Positions 17,704 to 26,409 are shown, numbered from the stretch's first letter. The stretch: DNA of 64,000 nucleotides from Diaphorobacter sp. HDW4A (GCF_011305995.1 NZ_CP049910.1:3844001-3908000); one strand, 5' to 3'. Program-made: numbers and translations. The notes: generated by a model from the sequence alone, not told the origin.

Positions 17704-18806
17704 GCGCAGCCGCATTGGCCCTTGCCGAATCCCCCGTTGATGACGACAACGCCACGGCGCTGCCGGTCATCGACCTCTCCGAACTCGACGCACCGGGCGA
17801 CCACGCCGCGTTTCACGAGCGCTTGGCACGCATCGCGCGCGACACCGGCTTCTTCTATCTCGAAGGCCACGGCATCGACGTGCAGCAAATCCGCGCGCTC
17901 GAACGTCTTACGCGCGAGGCCTTCCAACTGCCCGCCGAGGCCAAGGACCGCATCGCCATCCGCAATACGCCACACTTTCGCGGCTACACCGGCGTGGGCG
18001 GCGAGATCACGCGGCTCAAGCCCGATCTGCGCGAGCAGCTCGACTTCGGTGAAGAGCTGCCCGCAGTGACTTCAAGCGATCCCGATCACCCAATCTGGTG
18101 GGGCCTGCAAGGCCCGAACCAATGGCCCGATGTACTGCCCGAACTGAAACCCGCCGTGCTCGATTGGCTCGACGAAACGCGCGCCGTGGCCGAGCGCCTG
18201 CTGCGCGCATTTCTCGTCGCACTCGGTCAGGAGCCCGATGCGCTCGACGCGCTGATTGGTGCACCGCGCAACCACCGGCTCAAGATCATCCACTACCCTG
18301 GCCAGCCGCAAGAACAGTCCGATCAGGGTGTGGGCGCTCACAAGGATGGCGGCCTGCTCACGCTGTTGCTGCAGGACGATGTGGGCGGTCTGCAGGTGCT
18401 GGGCACGAACGGCTGGATCGACGTGCCGCCGCGCGAAAACGCCTTCGTCATCAACATCGGCGAGATGCTGGAGCTGGCGACCAACGGCTATCTGCGCGCC
18501 AACGTGCACCGCGTGGTCTCGCCGGGCAACGGTGCGGATCGTTACTCCATCGCCTACTTCTTCTCGCCGAGCCTGCATGCGCAGGAAGTGCCACTGCTCG
18601 CGCTGCCCGATGCCCTCGCCGCGCAGGCCACCGGCCCCGAGAGCGATCCCGACAACCCGCTGTTTCGCCACATCGGCACCAACGCGCTCAAGGGCCGCAT
18701 CCGCTCGCACCTTGACGTGGCCGAGCGTTTCTATCCCGCGCAGTTCGCATTGCTCAAGGCGCAGGCGGCGGCGCATGGCAGGCCGCTGCAAGCCTCGGCG
18801 TATTGA
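17700..18806 (+). CDS. isopenicillin-N-synthase-family Fe(II)/2-oxoglutarate-type dioxygenase
   Basis: The 368-residue cytosolic oxygenase has the 2-His-1-carboxylate iron triad: His214 and Asp216 in VGAHKDGGLLTLLL, and His270 in RANVHRVVSP. The RxS substrate or 2-oxoglutarate pair is Arg281/Ser283 in DRYSIAYFFSP. The N-terminal DIOX_N domain (LPVIDLSELD...FFYLEGHGID) marks the IPNS/plant-type branch. Sulfonate operons usually carry TauD-type enzymes or flavin monooxygenases, so this branch is unusual. The 4-base overlap with metY strongly links it to sulfur release from an unknown substrate. It ends 4 bases before the convergent livF end. Confidence 0.88.
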   Translation: MSAAALALAESPVDDDNATALPVIDLSELDAPGDHAAFHERLARIARDTGFFYLEGHGIDVQQIRALERLTREAFQLPAEAKDRIAIRNTPHFRGYTGVGGEITRLKPDLREQLDFGEELPAVTSSDPDHPIWWGLQGPNQWPDVLPELKPAVLDWLDETRAVAERLLRAFLVALGQEPDALDALIGAPRNHRLKIIHYPGQPQEQSDQGVGAHKDGGLLTLLLQDDVGGLQVLGTNGWIDVPPRENAFVINIGEMLELATNGYLRANVHRVVSPGNGADRYSIAYFFSPSLHAQEVPLLALPDALAAQATGPESDPDNPLFRHIGTNALKGRIRSHLDVAERFYPAQFALLKAQAAAHGRPLQASAY

Positions 18807-18810
18807 TTGA

Positions 18811-19539
18811 TCAGACTCCGAGCAGCTGTGCGAGCCGTTCAGGCTGGGCATGCAGTTGCGCGGAGTCTTCCGCGACAACGAGTCGCCCCTTTTCCATGAC
18901 CACCGCGCGGTCCGTGTGGGCGAGCACCTTGCGGTAGTCGCGGTCCACGATCAGCGTGGAAATGCCAGTGCTGCGGATTTCGGCGATCACGCGCCAGATC
19001 TCGGCGACCACCAACGGAGCGAGGCCTTCGGTGGCCTCGTCGAGAATCATCAGGCGCGGGTTGGTCATCAGCGCGCGGCCTATCGACACCATCTGCTGCT
19101 CGCCGCCCGAAAGCTGATTGCCGCCGTTGTTCCAGCGCTCCTTCAGGCGGGGAAAGGTCTCCAGCACGCGCTCGTAGGTCCAGTGCCGCTCGCCGCTCAG
19201 ACCCGCACGTGCGCTCATCTGCAGGTTCTCCTTCACCGTGAGATTCGGGAACACGCCGCGCCCCTCAGGCACGTAGCCGATGCCAAGCCGTGCCATCTTC
19301 TCGGGTGGCGCACCCGTCACCGCTTTGCCGTCGCAATGCACGCTGCCGCTGCGCGCACGCACATAACCCATGAGCGTGCGGATCAGCGTTGTCTTGCCCA
19401 TGCCGTTGCGCCCGAGCAGGCCCACGGCTTTGCCGCGCGGAATATCGAGGCTCACGCCATGCAGGATGTGGCTGTCGCCGTAGTAGGTATGCAGGTCTTC
19501 GATGCGGAACATGCCGCTGTCCGCGCTCGCCTCAGCCAT
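18811..19539 (-). CDS. livF: LivF-type branched-chain/aromatic ABC ATP-binding protein
   Basis: The 242-residue ATPase has Walker A GLLGRNGMGKTTLIRTLMG, signature QLSGGEQQMVSIGRAL and Walker B LMILDEATEGLAP. I set the start at the ATG overlapping the livG stop by 8 bases, with GGAG 9 bases upstream. It is the last gene of bclA-livKHMGF. In benzoate clusters this HAAT-type importer is thought to take up benzoate or related aromatic acids rather than leucine, and its position after bclA supports that. Confidence 0.9.
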   Translation of the reverse strand: MAEASADSGMFRIEDLHTYYGDSHILHGVSLDIPRGKAVGLLGRNGMGKTTLIRTLMGYVRARSGSVHCDGKAVTGAPPEKMARLGIGYVPEGRGVFPNLTVKENLQMSARAGLSGERHWTYERVLETFPRLKERWNNGGNQLSGGEQQMVSIGRALMTNPRLMILDEATEGLAPLVVAEIWRVIAEIRSTGISTLIVDRDYRKVLAHTDRAVVMEKGRLVVAEDSAQLHAQPERLAQLLGV

Positions 19540-20299
19540 GTTGTTCTTCTCCAAGATAGGCTGTGCGCACGACAGGATCGACGCGGATTTCATCGGGCGA
19601 TCCGCTCGCTACCACGCTGCCGTTGACCATCACCGTGATGCGGTCGGCGATGCGGAACACGGCATCCATGTCATGCTCGACCAGCAGCACCGCGTGATGC
19701 GACTTGAGCTCGCCCAGCAGCGCCAGCATGCGTTCGGTTTCTTCCGCGCCCATGCCCGCGAGCGGCTCGTCAAGCAGCAGCACCTTGGGCTCGGTGGACA
19801 GGCACATCGCGACTTCAAGTTGGCGCTTGGCGCCGTGGCTCAGGCTGCCCGCCTGCACATGCTTCCAATGCAGCAGACCGGCACGCGCCAGCGCGGCCTC
19901 GGCACGTTCGTTGCTCAAAGCGCAGCCACTAGCGGCCTGCCAGATGTGCCATGGCCGGGGATGGGCCTGGGCCTGCGCGGTGAGGCGGCAGTTCTCCAGC
20001 ACGGTGAATTCCGGGAAGATCGTGGTGCGCTGGTAGCTGCGGCCGATGCCTGCGCGTGCGCGTTGCGGCTGCGGCATCTGGGTGACATCCCTGCCGTCGA
20101 GCGTGATCGCACCACCGCTTGCGGCGATTTCGCCCGACAGCATGTTGATCAGCGTAGACTTGCCCGCGCCGTTGGTGCCGATGACGGCGTGCACCTCGCC
20201 CACATGCAGATCGAGATTCACCTCATTGACGGCGATGAGCCCGCCGAATCTGCGCGTGAGATGGCGCACGGCCAGCTTGGGGGTGGATGCATCGCTCAT
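19532..20299 (-). CDS. livG: LivG-type ABC ATP-binding protein
   Basis: The 255-residue second ATPase of the importer has Walker A IGTNGAGKSTLINMLSGE, signature SLSHGAKRQLEVAMCL and Walker B VLLLDEPLAGMG. The signature LSHGAKRQLE is of the LivG rather than the LivF type. Start and stop overlap livM (4 bases) and livF (8 bases), so translation is tightly coupled. Confidence 0.9.
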   Translation of the reverse strand: MSDASTPKLAVRHLTRRFGGLIAVNEVNLDLHVGEVHAVIGTNGAGKSTLINMLSGEIAASGGAITLDGRDVTQMPQPQRARAGIGRSYQRTTIFPEFTVLENCRLTAQAQAHPRPWHIWQAASGCALSNERAEAALARAGLLHWKHVQAGSLSHGAKRQLEVAMCLSTEPKVLLLDEPLAGMGAEETERMLALLGELKSHHAVLLVEHDMDAVFRIADRITVMVNGSVVASGSPDEIRVDPVVRTAYLGEEQHG

Positions 20300-21357
20300 G
20301 CGCGACTCCTTCGCTTCACCATGTCGCCAATGCCCATCACGCCCTTAGGCAGCAGCGCGACGAGCACGATGATGGCGATGCCGAGCGTGAGCTGCCAGTG
20401 GTCCGCCGCAGCGCCGACCAGCGCATGGGTGCTCAATAGTTCCTTGAGCAGCACGAAGGTGATGGTTCCCACCACCGCGCCGCGCAGCGATCCGATACCA
20501 CCCAAAATCACCATCAGCAGCACCTCGCCCGAGTGGTGCCAGGCCAGCAGTTCGGGATTGACTACGCCGTCCCGCGCCGCCAGCAAAAACCCGGCCACGC
20601 CCGCAAGCACACCGGCGATCACGAATGCGGCGAGCTTGTACCCGTAGGTCGCGAACCCGGCCGCGCGCATGCGCTGCTCGTTCACGCGGATGCCCGCGAG
20701 CGCCGCGCCGAAGCGCGAGCGCGCGATCAGCGCGAGCAGCAGATAGACCAGCACCAGCGCGCAGAGCACCACGTAATACTGCGTGCGGCTGCTTTCCATA
20801 TCGAGCGCACCGATGGCGGGGCGCACCATGAGGTAGATGCCGTCGCTGCCGCCCCCCACCGAGGTGTCGTGAAAGACGAAGTAGGCGAGCTGCGCGAACG
20901 CGAGCGTCACCATGATGAAGTAGACGCCCTTGGTGCGCAGGCTGAACGCGCCGATGAACAACGCACAGAGCCCGCTGGCCGCCATCGCAGCGAGCAGCAG
21001 CACCAGAAAGTTGCCGCCTTCGGGCGACGACGCAAGCACCGTCGCATAGGCCCCGATGCCGAAGAACGCCGCATGGCCAAGACTCACCAGCCCCGTGCCG
21101 CCGACGAGCAGCTGCAAGCTCAACGCGAAGATCGCGAGGATCATGATCTTCACGACCAGATCGGAGAGATACGAGGACCACAGCGGCGCAAGCATGGCAA
21201 GAATCACCGCGACGATGAGCGGCCCGATCAGGCCACGCAGCCCGCGCTCGGCATTGCGCGCGGCCGCAGGCATGCTTTCAGCGGTCACCAGGGGCGCATC
21301 GGCGTAGCTTTGTTCTGCCGATTGCAGATCGGCAAGGGGCGTTTTGCTTGTTGCCAT
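20296..21357 (-). CDS. livM: LivM-type ABC permease
   Basis: The 353-residue inner-membrane protein has about eight to ten hydrophobic helices after a soluble N-terminal stretch of about 35 residues. Family motifs include LLVGGTGLVSLGHAAFFGIG and the C-terminal SLRGAVVGTITFVLLKELL. It pairs with LivH to form the channel and overlaps livG by 4 bases. Confidence 0.9.
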   Translation of the reverse strand: MATSKTPLADLQSAEQSYADAPLVTAESMPAAARNAERGLRGLIGPLIVAVILAMLAPLWSSYLSDLVVKIMILAIFALSLQLLVGGTGLVSLGHAAFFGIGAYATVLASSPEGGNFLVLLLAAMAASGLCALFIGAFSLRTKGVYFIMVTLAFAQLAYFVFHDTSVGGGSDGIYLMVRPAIGALDMESSRTQYYVVLCALVLVYLLLALIARSRFGAALAGIRVNEQRMRAAGFATYGYKLAAFVIAGVLAGVAGFLLAARDGVVNPELLAWHHSGEVLLMVILGGIGSLRGAVVGTITFVLLKELLSTHALVGAAADHWQLTLGIAIIVLVALLPKGVMGIGDMVKRRSRA

Positions 21358-21360
21358 AGC

Positions 21361-22233
21361 TCAGCTCCTCTTGCCCATCAGGCCCTCGGGCCGCCACACG
21401 AGGATGATGGCCATGAGCAAATAGATGCTCATGCCGCTGAGCTCCTGAAAGAACACCTTGCCGAAGGTGTCGACAAAGCCGACCAGCAGCGAGGCGACGA
21501 GTGCGCCGGTGATCGAGCCGATGCCGCCGATGACCACCACCACAAAGCAGATGATGAGCACGCTCGAGCCCATGTTCGGGTAGACCGATGCCATGGGCGC
21601 TGCGATCATCCCGGCAAGTGCCGCGAGCGCTACGCCGAGCGCGAACACTATGCGGTACAGCCGTTTGATGTCGATGCCGAGGCCACGCACCATGTCGCGG
21701 TTGCTCGCTCCCGCGCGCACCATCATGCCGAGGCGCGTGCGGTTGACCATCCAGTACATGGCGGCCGCGACGAGCAGGCAGACCAGCGTCGCGAACACGC
21801 GATACCACGGGTAGCTCATCATGCCAAGCAGCGAGAAGCTGCCTGCCAGCCATTCGGGCGGCTGCACGCCGTGCACGTCGTTGCCGACAAGGATGGCGCG
21901 CAGTTCCTCGAACACCAGAATCAGGCCGAAGGTCATCAGTACTTGCTGCAGATGATCGCGTTCATACAGAAAACTGAAGAACGCCCATTCAAGCAGATAG
22001 CCCAGCACCACGGCCAGCACCACGCCGACCAGCAGCATGGTGATGAAGTGCTGCCCCAGATACGGCGCGAGCGCGAACGCCATGTAGGCGCCAATCATGT
22101 AGAAGCTGCCATGGGCCAGGTTGATCACGCCCATGATGCCGAAGATCAGCGTCAGCCCCGAAGACAGGAGAAACAGCAGCAGCCCGTACTGAACCGAGTT
22201 CAGGCACTGCACCAGAAAAGTCGCAAGATCCAC
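21361..22233 (-). CDS. livH: LivH-type ABC permease (GTG start)
   Basis: The 290-residue membrane protein begins with GTG at 22233, read as MDLATFLVQCLNSVQYGLLL, which matches the normal LivH N-terminus. SSGLTLIFGIMGVINLAHGS is the diagnostic helix. The gene is followed by livM after 3 bases and preceded by a 56-base gap to the binding-protein gene. The poor ribosome site (only GGGG about 9 bases before) and the GTG codon suggest lower expression than the binding protein. Confidence 0.88.
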   Translation of the reverse strand: MDLATFLVQCLNSVQYGLLLFLLSSGLTLIFGIMGVINLAHGSFYMIGAYMAFALAPYLGQHFITMLLVGVVLAVVLGYLLEWAFFSFLYERDHLQQVLMTFGLILVFEELRAILVGNDVHGVQPPEWLAGSFSLLGMMSYPWYRVFATLVCLLVAAAMYWMVNRTRLGMMVRAGASNRDMVRGLGIDIKRLYRIVFALGVALAALAGMIAAPMASVYPNMGSSVLIICFVVVVIGGIGSITGALVASLLVGFVDTFGKVFFQELSGMSIYLLMAIILVWRPEGLMGKRS

Positions 22234-22289
22234 GGCAGCCCCGAATCAGTCGTCGTGTTGATGAGAGAGCGGCGCCGGGGCGCCGGGGT

Positions 22290-23477
22290 TCAGAGTTTGC
22301 AGCCGCGCGCTGGGTCGGCCAGTCCCTTCACGGCCACGCCAAGCTTCTTGTTTTCCTTGCCTTCGACCTTGCGCAGATAGATGTCCTGCACCGGGTTGTG
22401 CGCCTTGCTCAATGTGAAGTCGCCGCGCGGGCTGGCGATGGTGGCCTTTTCCACGGCGGCGCGGAACACGTCCTTCTTGCTCACGTCGCCACCCGCCGCC
22501 TTCAGGCCCACGGCCAGCATCTGCGCGGCGTCGTAGCCCTGCACGGCATACACGTCGGGCATGAGCTTGTAGGCCTTGGCGTAGTTGGTGCGGAAGACCT
22601 TGTCGCGCTCGGTGCCCAGTTCGTCGGCATAGTGCAGCGTGGTCAGCATGCCTTGAGCGGCCTCGCCCTGAGCGTCGAGCGTGCCATCGGTGAGAAAGCC
22701 CGGGCCGTACAGCGGAATGGTCTTGGACAGGCCTGCCGCGTGGTAGTCCTTCACGAACTTCACCGCGCCCGCGCCCGCGAAGAAGGCGAACACTGCATCG
22801 GGCTTGGCCGCCGCGATCTCGGTGAGCAGCGCCTGGAATTCCACATTCGGGAACGGCAGTGTGAGCTGCTTGTTGACCTTGCCGCCGTTCTTCTCGAAGC
22901 CTTCCTTGAAGCCTGCCACAGCCTCTTCACCGGCCGCATATTTCCAGGTGATGGTCATCGCGTTCTTCTTGTTCTCCTGCTTGGCGGCGACCACGCCCAT
23001 TGGGTAGGCGGTCTGCCAGTTGCTGAAGGACGAGCGGAAGATCGTCGGCCCGCACATCGGCCCGGTCACCGCGTCGGCACCGGCATTGGGCACAATGAGG
23101 ATGGTGTTGCTTTCCTTGGCCGCGCGCGCCATCGCCATAGCGACGCCCGAGTGCACGGTGCCAACGATCACATCAACCTTGTCGCGCTTGATCAGGCGGT
23201 TGACGTTGTCGGTCGCCTTGGATGGATCGGACTCGTCATCGACCTTGAAATACTCGATCTCGCGTCCGCCGAGCTTGCCGCCCTGCTCGCCGACATACAT
23301 GCGAAAGCCGTTCTCGATGGCCACGCCCAGCGCCGCGAAGGTGCCGCTGGCAGGCAGCATGAAGCCAACCTTGATCTTTTCCTGCGCAAAGGCGGTGCCG
23401 CTTCCCATTGCAAATGCTGCCATCGTCGCCAGCGATGCCAGGCCCATCGCGCCCTTGAAATTCCATGCGTTTTTCAT
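22290..23477 (-). CDS. LivK-type periplasmic substrate-binding protein of the benzoate importer
   Basis: The 395-residue protein has a Sec signal (MKNAWNFKGAMGLASLATM...GTAFA) and a type-I periplasmic binding fold beginning IKVGFMLPASGTFAALG. I set the start at 23477 because GGAGA lies 8 bases upstream; an ATG 15 bases earlier lacks spacing for that site. Binding-protein homologues in box clusters recognise benzoate-like acids, but the ligand here is inferred from position between bclA and livH. A 173-base gap separates it from bclA; it holds an imperfect direct repeat (23620 and 23642) but no clear terminator. Confidence 0.88.
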   Translation of the reverse strand: MKNAWNFKGAMGLASLATMAAFAMGSGTAFAQEKIKVGFMLPASGTFAALGVAIENGFRMYVGEQGGKLGGREIEYFKVDDESDPSKATDNVNRLIKRDKVDVIVGTVHSGVAMAMARAAKESNTILIVPNAGADAVTGPMCGPTIFRSSFSNWQTAYPMGVVAAKQENKKNAMTITWKYAAGEEAVAGFKEGFEKNGGKVNKQLTLPFPNVEFQALLTEIAAAKPDAVFAFFAGAGAVKFVKDYHAAGLSKTIPLYGPGFLTDGTLDAQGEAAQGMLTTLHYADELGTERDKVFRTNYAKAYKLMPDVYAVQGYDAAQMLAVGLKAAGGDVSKKDVFRAAVEKATIASPRGDFTLSKAHNPVQDIYLRKVEGKENKKLGVAVKGLADPARGCKL

Positions 23478-23650
23478 CTTTATTGTCTCCATTTGTCTCG
23501 CGTCAATATCTGTATGCCGATGATCGCGTGTGTTGGCAGATCACGATGTGGGGAATGCCCGTAGCGTGAACCAGCAGCAACGCATTTTTTCGCTCGCGCG
23601 GGCAGCACCCGTGCCACCTATGCGCCACTCATACCCCATTCATGCGCCAT

Positions 23651-25249
23651 TCAAGCGGCGGGCTCGCGTAGGCGAAAGCGCTGGATCTTGCCCGTGGCCG
23701 TCTTGGGCAGCTCGGCCACGAACTCGATGAAGCGCGGGTATTTGTAGGGGGCGAGCCGCTCCTTCACGAAAGCCTTGAGCTCTTCCTCGCTCGCCGACCG
23801 GCCCGGCTTGCAGACCACGAACGACTTGGGCTTGACAAGACCGTCCTGATCCATCTTGCCGACCACCGCAGCCTCGAGCACTGCCGGGTGCTGCATCAGC
23901 GTGGCCTCGACCTCGAACGGCGAGACGTAGATGCCGCTCACCTTGAGCATGTCGTCGCTGCGGCCCGCGTAGGTGTAGTAGCCGTCGGCATCGCGGCTGT
24001 ACTTGTCGCCGCTCTTGAGCCATTCGCCACGAAAGGTGTCGCGCGACTTGCTGCGGTTGTTCCAGTACATCAGCGCGGTGCTCGGGCCCTTGATGAAAAG
24101 CTCACCGATCTCGCCATCCGCCACCGGCTTGCCGTCCTCGCTGCGCAACTCGACTTCATAGCCCGGAACGGGCTTGCCGGTGCTGCCGTAGCGGATGTCG
24201 TCCGGCCGATTGGACAAAAAGATGTGCAGCATTTCGGTCGACCCCAGACCGTCGACGATCTCCGCGCCGAAATGCGCCTTGAAGCGCTGGGCGATCTCGG
24301 CGGGCAGCGCCTCCCCGGCCGAGGAACACATGCGCAGACTGACGTGTTCACGCTTGGGCAACTCCGAATGCGCCATCATTCCCGCGAATCCCGTGGGCGC
24401 ACCAAAGAACACGGTCGGCCGGTGCTGCACCCAGCGCGAGAAGGTGGCCAGCGGCGTTGGCCGCTCGGCCATGAGCACCACCGTCGCGCCCACGCTCAAC
24501 GGAAAGGTCACCGCGTTGCCGAGTCCGTAGGCGAAGAACAGCTTGGCGGCGGAAAAGCAGATGTCGCTTTCGGTGAGCCCGAGGATCGCCTTTCCGTAGA
24601 GCTCGGCGGTCCAGTACGGATTGGCCTGAGTGTGCACCGTGCCCTTGGGCTTGCCGGTGGAGCCCGACGAATACAGCCAGAAGCCCGGATCGTCGCCCAT
24701 GGTGCGGGCGGGCAGCGCGAGCGGCGTCTGCATCTCCACCCAGTTGTCGAAGTCCTGATAGCCGTGCGGCAGGCCATGCGCCTCGCCCGAGCGCGCCACC
24801 CAGATGTGCTGCACCTCGTGCTCGGCGCGCTTCAGGGCCTCCTGCACCATCGGCACCAGCGCGCCGTTGGTCAGAATGGCCTGCGCGCGGCTGTTCTGCA
24901 GCATGTAGGCGTAGTCGTCGGCGGTGAGCAGCGTGTTGACCGCCACAGGCACCACGCCCGCATACATTGCGCCCAGAAAGCTCACCACCCATTCGCGCAT
25001 GTCCTGCATCAGCAGCAGCACCCGCTCCTCGCGATGCACCCCGCTACTCACCAGTGCGTGGGCCATGCGCAGCGCCTGATCCTCGAGCTCGCCATAGGTC
25101 AGCGTGCCGTGATCGTCGATGTAGGCCACCTTGTCCGGGCGGGCACGGTTGGCATCAAACAGATGGCACGCGAAGTTGAAAGGCCGGTCGAAATCCACCA
25201 CCGTGGACCCCGCCTGCTGCCCGGACATGGGGTTGGCGACTTGCAGCAT
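23651..25249 (-). CDS. bclA: benzoate-CoA ligase
   Basis: The 532-residue acyl-adenylate enzyme activates benzoate with ATP and CoA, the entry step to the box pathway. It has the AMP-binding P-loop LYSSGSTGKPKGTVHTQ, the motif DGLGSTEMLHIFLSN, the hinge YAGRSDDMLKVSGIYVSP, and catalytic Lys in LPKTATGKIQRFRL. GSTEMLHIF and the overall N-terminus (PFNFACHLFDANRARPDKVAYID) are typical of benzoate/aryl-CoA ligases. AAAGGAGG lies 8 bases before the ATG. It leads the leftward operon with the liv genes and has a near-consensus promoter flanked by BoxR-type sites. Confidence 0.93.
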   Translation of the reverse strand: MLQVANPMSGQQAGSTVVDFDRPFNFACHLFDANRARPDKVAYIDDHGTLTYGELEDQALRMAHALVSSGVHREERVLLLMQDMREWVVSFLGAMYAGVVPVAVNTLLTADDYAYMLQNSRAQAILTNGALVPMVQEALKRAEHEVQHIWVARSGEAHGLPHGYQDFDNWVEMQTPLALPARTMGDDPGFWLYSSGSTGKPKGTVHTQANPYWTAELYGKAILGLTESDICFSAAKLFFAYGLGNAVTFPLSVGATVVLMAERPTPLATFSRWVQHRPTVFFGAPTGFAGMMAHSELPKREHVSLRMCSSAGEALPAEIAQRFKAHFGAEIVDGLGSTEMLHIFLSNRPDDIRYGSTGKPVPGYEVELRSEDGKPVADGEIGELFIKGPSTALMYWNNRSKSRDTFRGEWLKSGDKYSRDADGYYTYAGRSDDMLKVSGIYVSPFEVEATLMQHPAVLEAAVVGKMDQDGLVKPKSFVVCKPGRSASEEELKAFVKERLAPYKYPRFIEFVAELPKTATGKIQRFRLREPAA

Positions 25250-25321
25250 GGCTCGGTCCTCCTTTCAATCTGTGATGGCGTGCGCCTGTGTGCAATCGAC
25301 TGCTCGCATAACAGAAAAACA

Positions 25322-25335
25322 TGCACTATGTTGCG
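25322..25335. promoter_or_regulatory. BoxR/BzdR-type operator, downstream of the bclA promoter -10
   Basis: TGCA-CTATGT-TGCG matches the TGCA-N6-TGCA operator known for BzdR/BoxR regulators except at one base. It covers the predicted bclA start point, so a bound regulator would block initiation. Confidence 0.55.
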
Positions 25336-25344
25336 TATATATCA

Positions 25345-25373
25345 AAGATAGTTAGGATAGAATTCGATGTCAA
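25345..25373 (-). promoter_or_regulatory. sigma70-type promoter of bclA
   Basis: On the minus strand TTGACA (25373-25368) and TATCTT (25350-25345) are separated by exactly 17 bases. The -35 is a perfect consensus. Transcription should start near 25338, giving a leader of about 90 bases before bclA. Both ends of the promoter are covered by BoxR-type boxes, as expected for a repressed promoter. Confidence 0.7.
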
Positions 25374-25386
25374 GCACTATATTGCA
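25373..25386. promoter_or_regulatory. BoxR/BzdR-type operator, abutting the bclA -35
   Basis: AGCA-CTATAT-TGCA is a one-mismatch copy of TGCA-N6-TGCA. It shares its N6 core CTAT(A/G)T with the box at 25322. It touches the -35 hexamer of the bclA promoter and lies 106 bases before the boxR ATG, so it could also serve autoregulation. Confidence 0.55.
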
Positions 25387-25491
25387 TGGTTCGTGTTTAC
25401 CCTTGGGACGAACCCGTGCTGGCGCACCAGCACCGACGAAAAGCACGATCAAACCAGTGTTTATCATTCATGCCTTCTTTCAGGAAGTCTT

Positions 25492-26409
25492 ATGGAGCAG
25501 ATGCACGCCGACAGCGCAGCGGGTGATGAGGGACATGATGGCCCCGCCGACGTGGCCCAGAGGAATCAGGTGTTGCAGACCCTGGGCGAGCGGGTTCGCC
25601 AATTGCGCGCACGGCGTGGTCTCACGCGGCGCGGCTTGGCGGTCAGCGCCGAGGTCTCCGAGCGCCACCTCGCCAATCTCGAATACGGCACCGGCAATGT
25701 CTCCATCCTCGTGCTGCACCAGATTGCGCAAGCGCTGCAGTGCGCCATGGCCGAGCTGCTCGGTGACGTCACCACCTCCAGCGCCGAATGGCTGCTGATC
25801 CGCGAACTGCTCGAAGGCCGCAGCGAAGACGAACTGCGCCGCGTGCGCGTCGCCGCCGGGGAACTGCTGGGCACCGCGCCGAGCGGTGATCAGCACCGCC
25901 ATTCGCGCATCGCGCTCATCGGACTGCGTGGCGCGGGCAAGTCGACGCTCGCCAAGATGCTGGCCGATGATCTCGGTGTGCCCTTCATTGAGCTGAACCG
26001 CGAAATCGAAACACTGGCCGGATGCAGCGTGCGCGAGATCTACGACCTCTACGGCGTGAGTGGGTATCGCCGCTACGAACGCCGCGCGCTCGAAGAGACG
26101 GTGCAGATCTACGCCGACGTGGTCATCGCCACGCCGGGCGGCATCGTCTCCGACCCCGCCACCTTCAACGAGCTTTTGTCGCACTGCACCACCGTCTGGG
26201 TGCAGGCCCAGCCCGAGGAACACATGAGCCGCGTGATCGCGCAGGGCGACACCCGCCCGATGGCCGCCAATCCAGAGGCCATGGAAGACTTGCGCCGCAT
26301 CCTCGCCGGTCGCCAGGAGTTCTACGCCAAGTCCGACCATGTGCTCGACACCAGCGGCCAGACGCTGGTGCAGAGCTTTGCGCGGCTGAAATCGCTCGTC
26401 ACGGCCTGA
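25492..26409 (+). CDS. boxR: BoxR-type transcriptional regulator (XRE helix-turn-helix plus shikimate-kinase-like domain)
   Basis: The 305-residue cytosolic regulator has an N-terminal HTH_3 domain (about 26-90, TLGERVRQLRARRGLTRRGL then SAEVSERHLANLEYGTGNVS) and a C-terminal shikimate-kinase-like domain with P-loop GLRGAGKST at 144-152. In BoxR/BzdR the kinase-like domain is a sensor for benzoyl-CoA rather than an enzyme. AGGAAG lies 4 bases before the ATG. It is divergent from bclA with operator-like sites between them and heads the rightward genes. It most likely represses the box, bclA and liv genes until benzoyl-CoA accumulates. Confidence 0.92.
   Translation: MEQMHADSAAGDEGHDGPADVAQRNQVLQTLGERVRQLRARRGLTRRGLAVSAEVSERHLANLEYGTGNVSILVLHQIAQALQCAMAELLGDVTTSSAEWLLIRELLEGRSEDELRRVRVAAGELLGTAPSGDQHRHSRIALIGLRGAGKSTLAKMLADDLGVPFIELNREIETLAGCSVREIYDLYGVSGYRRYERRALEETVQIYADVVIATPGGIVSDPATFNELLSHCTTVWVQAQPEEHMSRVIAQGDTRPMAANPEAMEDLRRILAGRQEFYAKSDHVLDTSGQTLVQSFARLKSLVTA

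Noticed and set aside
16165..17715. A 516-codon minus-strand open frame opposite metY
   Set aside because: It mirrors the conserved metY sequence; the OsmC-metY-dioxygenase operon with 4-base overlaps is the coherent reading.
18811..23477. Assignment of the liv genes to leucine uptake
   Set aside because: They follow bclA in the same direction without an evident terminator, in a BoxR-controlled locus, so aromatic acid uptake is the better inference. The liv symbols describe family only.
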